Positions 1 to 7,314 of a stretch of 20,280 nucleotides of DNA are shown one piece after another (position 1 is the stretch's first letter; the number at the start of each line of letters is the position of its first letter). The translations under genes were made by a program, and so were the position numbers. The DNA is taken from positions 1 to 20,280 of the forward strand of contig DFQX01000010.1 in the NCBI GenBank assembly GCA_002381155.1. Reading direction: 5' to 3'. The notes under the pieces were generated by a model. That model did no database searches. It saw only the letters and a list, made by a program, of their open reading frames with translations, and was not told where the DNA came from. The stretch comes from Flavobacteriaceae bacterium UBA3478. GTDB lineage: Bacteria; Bacteroidota; Bacteroidia; Flavobacteriales; Flavobacteriaceae.

Positions 1-597
1 ATTCAAGGGGTTGGAGGACTAGATCAACCCAGCCTAGATTTTGCTTCGGATATTAACGAAAATTGTAAAAAAACAGGAACCTTGCTTATTGCAGATGAGG
101 TTCAATCTGGTTTTGGCAGAAGCGGTAGCTTTTTCTCCTTTCAGCGCTTTGATCTAGAGCCAGACTTCATCAGTATGGCCAAGGGAATGGGGAATGGATT
201 CCCCATTGGAGGGGTGCTTATACACGAAAAACACGAGGCTGTTAAGAGTGAACTAGGAACCACGTTTGGCGGAAATTATTTAGCCTGCAGGGCTGCTTTA
301 GCCGTCTTAGACGTTCTTGAAGAGGAAAATTTAATTACCAATGCGAGAGAATTAGAAACCCATTTTAGAGCAGAGGTTGATCGACTTGGTATCGAGGCCA
401 AGATCAAAGGCGCAGGACTGATGATCGGTCTAGATTTTGGAAAACCAACGGCCGCGCTTCGCAAGTCGTTATTAGAAGAGAGCCATCTATTTGTGGGGTC
501 GTCAAGTAACCCTAATGTGGTTCGAATTCTTCCGCCCCTTAATTGTACCAAGGAGGCATTATCAACCCTCCTCAGTGAGATAAAGCGATTATCATGA
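1..597 (+). CDS. argD: Acylornithine aminotransferase ArgD, 5'-truncated by the window edge
   Basis: The reading frame is open from base 1, so this is the C-terminal 198 residues of a protein that usually has about 375-400; the real start lies upstream. It is a class III PLP-dependent aminotransferase that makes N-acylornithine from N-acylglutamate semialdehyde and glutamate. Visible motifs are IADEVQSGFGR (the Asp contacts the PLP pyridine nitrogen), MAKGMGNGFPIGG with the PLP-binding lysine at fragment residue 61 (bases 181-183), and TTFGGN, which binds the cofactor phosphate. The stop overlaps the next start as ATGA, which implies translational coupling to argF'. The neighbours fix the pathway as arginine biosynthesis. 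Because the next enzyme looks succinyl-specific, the natural substrate may be the succinylated intermediate, as in the related AstC enzymes; that is inference. Confidence 0.93.
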   Translation: MQGVGGLDQPSLDFASDINENCKKTGTLLIADEVQSGFGRSGSFFSFQRFDLEPDFISMAKGMGNGFPIGGVLIHEKHEAVKSELGTTFGGNYLACRAALAVLDVLEEENLITNARELETHFRAEVDRLGIEAKIKGAGLMIGLDFGKPTAALRKSLLEESHLFVGSSSNPNVVRILPPLNCTKEALSTLLSEIKRLS

Positions 598-1526
598 AAA
601 AATACACCAGCGTAAGAGATCTAGTGTGTGCTCCAGACGCAGTGAAAGAGGCACTTTCTTTGAAACAAAGTCAGGATATTGCAAAGTCTTACACCAAGGA
701 CAAGGTGCTTTGTCTGCTGTTTTTCAACAATAGTTTGAGAACAAGACTGAGTACTGAATTGGCAGGAATCAAGCTAGGGATGAAAGTAATGGTCATGCAA
801 ATCGGCGAGAGTGGTTGGGCACTTGAGTTTGAGGATGGGGCAATCATGAATAGTACTAAAGCAGAGCATATCAAGGAGGCTGCCGCAGTTGTATCTCAGT
901 ACGCTGATGTTATAGGAATTCGATCGTTCCCAACCCTAACTGATAAGGAGGCAGACATTAATGATCGGGTGATGTCGGCTTTTGTTGCTCACGCTACCGT
1001 ACCTGTCTTTAGTATGGAGGGCGCCGTTGAACATCCCCTTCAGGCGCTTGCTGATGCGATTACTATTGCAGAGAATTGTACTTACCGACCCAAAGTGGTT
1101 CTTAGTTGGGCGCCACACCCCAGAGCTCTTCCGCACGCAGTAGCCAATTCCTTCGCTCTTATGATGCAGGCTACCGATGTTGATTTTGTAATTACGCATC
1201 CCAAGGGATATGAATTAAACCCTGACGTTGTAGGAGATAGTAAGGTTGAATACGATCAAGACAAAGCCTTTGAAGGAGCCGATTTTGTCTACGTTAAAAA
1301 CTGGTCTCAGTTTGCCGACTATGGGGCGGTTAGTACTGGTCTCGATCATTGGATGATCACTCCTGAGAAGTTAGGCTCTGCGAAGTTTATGCATTGCCTG
1401 CCTTTGAGAAGAAATGTGATCGCTACCGACGCTGTTCTAGACTCTGAACAATCGTTGGTGATCGAGCAGGCGAATAATAGAACCTACTCTGCTGCCTACA
1501 TCATTCAAAAGTTACTTGAATCATGA
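594..1526 (+). CDS. argF': N-succinylornithine (or N-acetylornithine) carbamoyltransferase ArgF'
   Basis: This 310-residue transcarbamylase moves the carbamoyl group from carbamoyl phosphate to an N-acylornithine, giving N-acylcitrulline. The carbamoyl-phosphate motif is SLRTR at 47-51, HPLQ is at 147-150, and HCLPLRRN (267-274) matches the C-terminal signature of the family. Trp75 is the residue donated to the neighbouring active site in AOTCase and SOTCase. The overall sequence resembles the Bacteroides fragilis N-succinylornithine enzyme, for example SWAPHPRALP at 171-180, THPKGYEL and VEYDQDKAFEGADF. The residue that separates acetyl (Glu92 in Xanthomonas) from succinyl (Pro90 in B. fragilis) enzymes is Ala90 here. 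Published mutants with Ala at this site in the Xanthomonas enzyme became succinyl-specific, so SOTCase is preferred. The gene overlaps argD and argB by 4 bp each (ATGA). Confidence 0.9.
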   Translation: MKKYTSVRDLVCAPDAVKEALSLKQSQDIAKSYTKDKVLCLLFFNNSLRTRLSTELAGIKLGMKVMVMQIGESGWALEFEDGAIMNSTKAEHIKEAAAVVSQYADVIGIRSFPTLTDKEADINDRVMSAFVAHATVPVFSMEGAVEHPLQALADAITIAENCTYRPKVVLSWAPHPRALPHAVANSFALMMQATDVDFVITHPKGYELNPDVVGDSKVEYDQDKAFEGADFVYVKNWSQFADYGAVSTGLDHWMITPEKLGSAKFMHCLPLRRNVIATDAVLDSEQSLVIEQANNRTYSAAYIIQKLLES

Positions 1527-2293
1527 GTTCTTTATTTATTTTGAAAATCGGAGGAGAATTATTGCAATCCCCTGAAAAGTGTGATCAAGTACTACGGCAT
1601 TTTGTCGCTCAAGAGGGACCAAAGATCTTGGTTCATGGTGGCGGACGAGATGCTTCTGGCTTAAGTGAAAAAATGGGGATGCAACCCCATCTTATCGATG
1701 GCCGAAGAGTTACAGATGCCGCTCAATTAGATATCGTTACTATGGTGTATGCCGGCAAGGTAAATACTCAATTAGTGGCGCGATTGAATGCCTTAGATCA
1801 AAAGGCTCTGGGCATCAACGGCTCTGATCTTAGCATTATTACTTGTGAAAAAAGGCCAGCTACCCCGATTGATTACGGGTTTGTAGGAGATATTAAAGCA
1901 ATAGATAACTCGGCTATCAACGAGCTCCTTCAATTAGGCATAACGCCTGTTTTCTCTGCGATTACTAGCGATGGACAAGGACAATTGCTTAATACCAACG
2001 CAGATACGGTAGCAACCGCAGTGGCTACTGCATTAACCTCAGATCACACGGTAAAATTGGCGTTACTCATGGGAATCCCGGGAATCCTTCGAGATTTAGA
2101 AGATTCTGAAAGCTTAATTAAAGAATTAGACTATGCTTCTTATGAGGAGCTAAAGGCCTCGGGAGCCTTATCGGGGGGTATTCTGCCGAAACTACACAAT
2201 GGTTTTCAGGCAATAAACAATGGAGTTTCTGAGGTGATTATTGCCAATGAAGAAACACTCATCAATCATCAAAATACATTATTATGTCGCTAG
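1523..2293 (+). CDS. argB: N-acylglutamate kinase ArgB
   Basis: This is an amino acid kinase family protein of 256 residues, close to the 258 of E. coli ArgB. It phosphorylates the gamma-carboxylate of N-acetyl- or N-succinylglutamate, the second step of the arginine pathway. Functional residues aligned by eye to E. coli are Lys8 in KIGG, the HGGG loop at 38-41, Arg62 in GRRVT (E. coli Arg66), Asn157 and Asp161 in NTNAD (E. coli Asn158, Asp162), and Lys223 in GGILPK (E. coli Lys217). The nucleotide-side Ser-Asp of E. coli (SDVSGIL) is Met-Gly here (MGIPGIL, 183-189); the B. fragilis protein, as I recall it, also lacks that pair. There is no N-terminal extension of the kind linked to arginine feedback inhibition. 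The gene is coupled to argF' by ATGA and overlaps argE by 10 bp. Confidence 0.92.
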   Translation: MSSLFILKIGGELLQSPEKCDQVLRHFVAQEGPKILVHGGGRDASGLSEKMGMQPHLIDGRRVTDAAQLDIVTMVYAGKVNTQLVARLNALDQKALGINGSDLSIITCEKRPATPIDYGFVGDIKAIDNSAINELLQLGITPVFSAITSDGQGQLLNTNADTVATAVATALTSDHTVKLALLMGIPGILRDLEDSESLIKELDYASYEELKASGALSGGILPKLHNGFQAINNGVSEVIIANEETLINHQNTLLCR

Positions 2294-3357
2294 AAGAACT
2301 GACTAGCTCTGCTATCGAACTTTTAAAATCACTCATTGCCACGCCTTCTTTTTCTGAGGAAGAGGATCAAACGGCTGAACTTATTGACGCTTGGCTCAAG
2401 AAGTACGGAGTAATTACCCGAAGAGAGGGGAATAGTGTTATCGCCGTTAATAAACACGAAGACCCTTCAAAACCCTACTTTCTATTAAACTCACACCACG
2501 ATACCGTGCGTCCGAACAAGGCTTACACTAGAGATCCTTTCACCCCTGAGGTTATAGACGGTAAATTATACGGACTCGGAAGCAACGACGCTGGAGGGCC
2601 ACTGGTTTCGTTGATGGCCACTTTTGTTCATTTTTATAACCGTTCAGACCTCCCTTATAACCTAGTGATGGTCGCTTCTGCCGAAGAGGAAACCGCAGGC
2701 AAGAATAGTTTGAGAGGCATTCTACCCCTACTGCCTGAATTTGAATTGGCGATTGTAGGAGAACCTACCTTACTCGACCTAGCTATTTCCGAAAAGGGGC
2801 TGTTGGTGTATGATGCGATTGTGAAGGGAACTCCCTCACATGCGGCACATCCTAACGATGATAATCCGATCTATAAATTAGGTGATGTATTGAAGTGGTT
2901 TGAAGAACTTGAGTTTGAGAAGAAGTCTGAAATGCTCGGGAGTGTCAAGACTACCGTAACTCAAGTCTCCGCGGGAAAACAACATAATGTAGTGCCTGCT
3001 GAGGTTGCATTGGTAGTAGACGTTCGTGTTACCGATGCCTATACTAACGAGGAAGTAGACGCTTACTTTAAAACGCATGCTCCTTGTCAAATGACCGCTC
3101 GATCAATGCATTTGAGGTCTTCAGGAATTGAGTCGAACCACCCGCTAGTATTAGCAGGAAAGTCACTGGGGAGAAAAACGTATGGATCTCCGACCTTATC
3201 AGATCAGGCAGCACTTCGCTGTAAATCGATGAAAATGGGCCCAGGAGATAGCCTTCGTTCTCATCAGGCCGATGAGTTTATCTACCTTCACGAAATAGAA
3301 GAGGCGGTTGGGTTATATACTGATCTACTTGAATCTTTTTTTAAATCTATAAACTAG
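2284..3357 (+). CDS. argE: M20-family N-acylcitrulline/N-acylornithine deacylase (ArgE/DapE type)
   Basis: This 357-residue zinc-dependent M20 peptidase-family deacylase should remove the N-acyl group, releasing citrulline from the ArgF' product. Metal and catalytic residues are visible: His71 and Asp73 in SHHDTV, bridging Asp102 in GSNDAGG, the catalytic and ligand pair Glu135-Glu136 in AEEET, Glu160 in VGEPT, and His327 in RSHQADE. The lid/dimerisation domain is roughly 175-285 (SEKGLLVYDAIVKG, then PSHAAHP). The position between argB and argH makes it the pathway deacylase. If ArgF' is succinyl-specific, this enzyme would be an N-succinylcitrulline desuccinylase; M20 members such as DapE do remove succinyl groups. 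The start is the ATG that overlaps the argB end by 10 bp, and no strong Shine-Dalgarno sequence is visible. Confidence 0.9.
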   Translation: MSLEELTSSAIELLKSLIATPSFSEEEDQTAELIDAWLKKYGVITRREGNSVIAVNKHEDPSKPYFLLNSHHDTVRPNKAYTRDPFTPEVIDGKLYGLGSNDAGGPLVSLMATFVHFYNRSDLPYNLVMVASAEEETAGKNSLRGILPLLPEFELAIVGEPTLLDLAISEKGLLVYDAIVKGTPSHAAHPNDDNPIYKLGDVLKWFEELEFEKKSEMLGSVKTTVTQVSAGKQHNVVPAEVALVVDVRVTDAYTNEEVDAYFKTHAPCQMTARSMHLRSSGIESNHPLVLAGKSLGRKTYGSPTLSDQAALRCKSMKMGPGDSLRSHQADEFIYLHEIEEAVGLYTDLLESFFKSIN

Positions 3358-3364
3358 TATTGCC

Positions 3365-4681
3365 ATGAAACTTTGGGAAAAGGGAATTTCAACAGAAGCT
3401 TCTATCGAAAATTTCACTGTCGGAAACGACCGTCATTACGATCGCTTCCTAGCCATCTATGATGTCAAAGCTTCGGCTGCTCACGCTAGAATGTTGCATA
3501 AATGTGGATTTTTAGAATTGCTTGAACTCAATCAATTACTAGAAGGTCTTAGCGAACTTGAAGAACAAGTGGCTCTTGCAGATTTCAGTATTCCAGAAAG
3601 TTTCGAAGACATACATTCATACATCGAATATTATCTTACTGACAAATACGGTTCGGTAGGAAAAAAGATTCACACAGCTCGATCTAGAAACGATCAAGTG
3701 ATTACTGCACTACAACTTTACGTCACCGATTCTTTGGAGCAGCTTATAGAAAGCACTGCTGATTTTGCTCGGTTGTTGCTCGAGTTGTCTGAAAAGCATC
3801 GCGACATTCTGATGCCGGGATATACCCATTTACAAGTCGCCATGCCTTCCTCGTTTGGCTTGTGGCTTTCGGCTTATGCGGAAACGCTTTGTGACGACAT
3901 CATAGCCCTTAAGGCAGCCGCAGTGGTCTCGAATCAAAATCCCCTAGGTTCAGCAGCGGGATATGGCTCAAACTTCGGTATTGATCGTCTTTTAACGACT
4001 GAACTTATTGGTTTTGAGGTGGTTAAAGTAAATTCGATTGCTTCTCAAATGCTTCGAGGTCGAATAGAGAGAATAGCCATTAATGCCATTGCTCAATTGG
4101 GTGCTACGCTAAGTAAATTAGCCGGAGATATCTGCTTATATATGGGTCAGGATTTTGGTTTTCTTTCTTTTGATGACGAAATCACAACCGGAAGCAGTAT
4201 CATGCCTCACAAGAAAAATCCGGACGTGTTTGAGCTCATTCGCGCCAAGGGCAATGCCTTACAAGGGGTATCGGTACAGATCTCAACCATTCTAGCGAAT
4301 TTGCCGACAGGCTATCACAGAGATCTTCAACTGACCAAACCCATGTTGATGGACAGTTTTTTAACCATTAAGGAGCTCCTCAGTATTTTTTCTTTTTCAC
4401 TTTCGAAAATGACCCCATCAAAGGCGTTACTAGAACAAGAGAAGTATACTTATTTATGGAGTGTCGATACGTTAAATAGCATGGTAAGTTCAGGAATGCC
4501 GTTTAGAGACGCCTATAAAAAAATGGCAGAAGACATAGCGACCAATAACTATGTGCCGAATAAAGAGGCCGCTCACACTCATTTAGGCTCTATCGGAAAC
4601 TTAGGTCTTGATCTGATTTCTAAAAAATTAGAAGCAGCGGTTCAAAACGGAAACTATTCGGGTTTATCTAGCGAAAAGTAA
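3365..4681 (+). CDS. argH: Argininosuccinate lyase ArgH
   Basis: The product is a cytosolic homotetrameric lyase of the fumarase/aspartase superfamily that splits argininosuccinate into arginine and fumarate, the last pathway step. It has 438 residues, slightly shorter than the usual 455-470. Conserved elements are HTARSRNDQ at 103-111, the catalytic His155 in GYTHLQVAMP, and the mobile signature loop GSSIMPHKKNPD at 276-287, which carries the catalytic serine. It starts 7 bp after argE and is the last gene of the plus-strand arginine run. Its last 28 bp overlap the end of the opposing addB gene, and I see no hairpin terminator at this junction. ArgG, which makes the substrate, is not in the window and may lie upstream of argD. 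Confidence 0.97.
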   Translation: MKLWEKGISTEASIENFTVGNDRHYDRFLAIYDVKASAAHARMLHKCGFLELLELNQLLEGLSELEEQVALADFSIPESFEDIHSYIEYYLTDKYGSVGKKIHTARSRNDQVITALQLYVTDSLEQLIESTADFARLLLELSEKHRDILMPGYTHLQVAMPSSFGLWLSAYAETLCDDIIALKAAAVVSNQNPLGSAAGYGSNFGIDRLLTTELIGFEVVKVNSIASQMLRGRIERIAINAIAQLGATLSKLAGDICLYMGQDFGFLSFDDEITTGSSIMPHKKNPDVFELIRAKGNALQGVSVQISTILANLPTGYHRDLQLTKPMLMDSFLTIKELLSIFSFSLSKMTPSKALLEQEKYTYLWSVDTLNSMVSSGMPFRDAYKKMAEDIATNNYVPNKEAAHTHLGSIGNLGLDLISKKLEAAVQNGNYSGLSSEK

Positions 4682-7314
4682 TCACCCTCAAAAAGCGATC
4701 TGATATACTGCTTTAACAGCTCTTCGAACTCATTGATTTTATCTTGAGTTAGACTCATGGGGTTTTTACCCTCGATGAGCGGGAGGTAGGTTTGGCTCTT
4801 TGTACTAAAGACGTATACAGACACTTCTTCACCGCAGACCGTACTCCATTTTTCACTTCGGTTTAGGAATAAGGCGTAACACAGGAGCTGGAGTGCCTTT
4901 CCTTTTTTGTGATTGGTAAATACCTCGCTGATCGTTTCGATTTTTAACTCAGAGGGGGTGACTGAACCGGTTTTGTAGTCTACAATTCTAAGGGTGTTAT
5001 TGAGGCGATCGACACGATCAACGAGGCCTCTAATCTTGAAGGGCTTTGGACTAATCTCTGGTAAGTTTAGCGCTACTTCTAGTTTCTCTTCTAAAAGAAC
5101 TAATTCGATATCTCCTTGGTTATTACAAAGCGCGGCATCAGCTTCTAGGGTTTTAGTCACGTAATCTTTAATAACCTCATAGGTCAAATAGCCCCGTCCT
5201 TTTTCTCGGTCATAAACCACCTTTTCTTTGGTGTAAGCATTGGCAGTAAAAGTCGCCACTTTGGGATACAATTGACGAATGACATCAGCGGTTAATATGG
5301 GCTTCTCGAGGCTCTTATATAGGGACTCTAAGGTGTGATGAATGATGTTGCCGAAGATGTTTAACGGCATCATCTCAGAGAGCTCATCGTAGGAGCTAAT
5401 CTGAAGCAAGTATTTTTTGTAGAAATCTAAGGGGTCTGCAATCGATCGACTTAGACTACTGGGTGAGAACCCGTAATGTCCAAGGGCGAGTAAACTTTCT
5501 TTGAAAGCCGCGTCTTTTTTGATTTGGTCCTCTGCAATTTTTTGAAAGGACTGTTTAAAATATACAGATTGGTATATAATAGATTTTCTCAAAACAGAAT
5601 GTGTCTCTAATTGATAAATCAGCCTGCTTTTTTCTTTAGTTTCGAAGGTGCCTTGTTGACCGTTAAAGGTTAAATAGGCCTTCGACGATTTCTGTAAAAG
5701 ACGATAGAAGTAATAAGTGTAAATGGCATCCTTTTCTTTGTAAGTCGGTAGTGCGAACGCCCGTTTCATTTCATGTGGAATGAGAGAGGCATCGTTCTTG
5801 CCCTTCGGAATGATTCCTTCATTGAGCGATAAGATAATAACCCTGTCAAAGGAGAGGTTTCTGGTCTCGAGAATCCCCATGATTTGAAGCCCACTATTAG
5901 GATCTCCTTTATATGAAAAGTTTCCGGTTCGTATTTGAGAGAATACCAATTCTTCAAAGCTTTCTAGACTGAAATCGCTGCCGAGGTAAACGGCTTGAAG
6001 TTCAATGGCCTTAGAAACCGCTTGCTTTAAAAGATTGGCTTCGGCACAAGCAAGACGATCGATGAATTCGATAAGTAGGCTACTTAACTTTCGGTTGTTA
6101 TCTTCTAGATTAAAGAAGGGCAGGTGTGAGTAGCTGGATAATTCAACAGTACTTTTTCTACTTTCTTCAGGTCTCTTTTCTATTTCTAATAATGGATGGT
6201 TAAGCAAGGGAAGTAACAATCGGGTGGGTACGACTCCGGACTTCTGTAGGGCTACTTTTATGAGTGCTAGATATTGACGTACTAGAGAAGCCCCTTGGGT
6301 ATAAATAATAGCCTCACCCATAGTGATGTTGATCGACCCTTTGCTGGTATCTTCAGGAAGATGAGCGATAACAGCAGGTAAAAGGGATTCGTCTGCAAGC
6401 ACCACAGCGGTGTTATCGTAAGATTCTAAACCATTGAGAATTTGTGCCATCGCGTGGCATTGCGCCAAAACTCCGGGGCATTCTATGATTTCGATGCCGC
6501 GCTCCTTACGAAGAAGCGCATTATTTTCTTTAAATACTGAAGGGAGGGACTGCCTATCGAGAAAACTCCATTCTTTTCGATATTGCCTAATGAAATGACT
6601 CGCCTCATGTTGTTCGTTCTGCAATAAATCCCAATCAATATCCCAGAATATAAAACCCTGATTTTCGGATTCAAGAAGGTTAGCCACTACCGTCTGTTCT
6701 GCCTTTGAAAAAGCATTAAAGCCGATAAACACATGTGGCTTGAAGGTCTTTTCTAGATATTGGCTTACATTTTCTGCCGCCTTTTGGTAGACCAGCCCTT
6801 GGTATCCTTGGCGTGTTTCTAATAGCCTTTGCTTGAATACTGGATAGACCTTTTCAATCAGTTCGATCCGTTTTAGATGATTCTTGATTAATTCTGAACG
6901 CTTTTCTTCGGCGAATTGAGCATCCATTTCACCCATTTGTTTGAGGCTGCGAAAGAGCTCTTCAGAATGGATTAATCCTTGGTCGATCTCATTAAAGTCG
7001 CTTAGTAGAGCGCTCCCCATTGCAGAGAACTTGTGAAATGGATCTTTATAACCCGCAACTTCTTTATAAACACTGAAGAGTGTTAATAATTGATGCGAAG
7101 GGTCAGCATATCTGAGACCTGCAATTTTTGAAAACAACTGGTCAATAGTAATTGTTTCAGGGGCAAAACCAGGGGACTTATTGATTCGACCAATCGCTCT
7201 ATACAATGCTTGAGCACTCCGGATATTAGGAAGAACAAAAAGATAGTGATCTAAGGATCGTTCTTCTTGAAGCTTGGTAATGATTAAATCTATGAAGCCT
7301 TTTTGACTAGTCAT
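4654..7314 (-). CDS. addB: AddB-like helicase/PD-(D/E)XK exonuclease subunit
   Basis: This 886-residue protein is the likely partner of the AddA-type protein at 9952-13065; together they would resect double-strand DNA ends for recombination. The N-terminal part is an inactivated UvrD-like helicase fold: FVLPN at 26-30 stands where a Walker A would be, with no GKT. The AddB-typical segment runs at about 478-500 (MGILETRNLSFD, ending in LNEG with Asn498-Glu499). The C-terminal RecB-type nuclease has the SPSSL entry at about 617, GNIIHHTLE with His659, GLVDRVD with Asp766, and IVDYKTG with Asp779 and Lys781. The cysteines that hold an iron-sulfur cluster in Bacillus AddB are missing: the usual Cys-Pro is Asp-Pro at about 627-628, and there is no downstream CxxC cluster. 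The start overlaps the ompA stop by 8 bp. Confidence 0.85.
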   Translation of the reverse strand: MTSQKGFIDLIITKLQEERSLDHYLFVLPNIRSAQALYRAIGRINKSPGFAPETITIDQLFSKIAGLRYADPSHQLLTLFSVYKEVAGYKDPFHKFSAMGSALLSDFNEIDQGLIHSEELFRSLKQMGEMDAQFAEEKRSELIKNHLKRIELIEKVYPVFKQRLLETRQGYQGLVYQKAAENVSQYLEKTFKPHVFIGFNAFSKAEQTVVANLLESENQGFIFWDIDWDLLQNEQHEASHFIRQYRKEWSFLDRQSLPSVFKENNALLRKERGIEIIECPGVLAQCHAMAQILNGLESYDNTAVVLADESLLPAVIAHLPEDTSKGSINITMGEAIIYTQGASLVRQYLALIKVALQKSGVVPTRLLLPLLNHPLLEIEKRPEESRKSTVELSSYSHLPFFNLEDNNRKLSSLLIEFIDRLACAEANLLKQAVSKAIELQAVYLGSDFSLESFEELVFSQIRTGNFSYKGDPNSGLQIMGILETRNLSFDRVIILSLNEGIIPKGKNDASLIPHEMKRAFALPTYKEKDAIYTYYFYRLLQKSSKAYLTFNGQQGTFETKEKSRLIYQLETHSVLRKSIIYQSVYFKQSFQKIAEDQIKKDAAFKESLLALGHYGFSPSSLSRSIADPLDFYKKYLLQISSYDELSEMMPLNIFGNIIHHTLESLYKSLEKPILTADVIRQLYPKVATFTANAYTKEKVVYDREKGRGYLTYEVIKDYVTKTLEADAALCNNQGDIELVLLEEKLEVALNLPEISPKPFKIRGLVDRVDRLNNTLRIVDYKTGSVTPSELKIETISEVFTNHKKGKALQLLCYALFLNRSEKWSTVCGEEVSVYVFSTKSQTYLPLIEGKNPMSLTQDKINEFEELLKQYIRSLFEGDYFSLDKPE

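Noticed and set aside
82..597. An internal TTG at 82 as the start of the first gene
   Set aside because: The same frame is open back to base 1 and the upstream codons match the conserved ArgD core, so the gene enters from outside the window.
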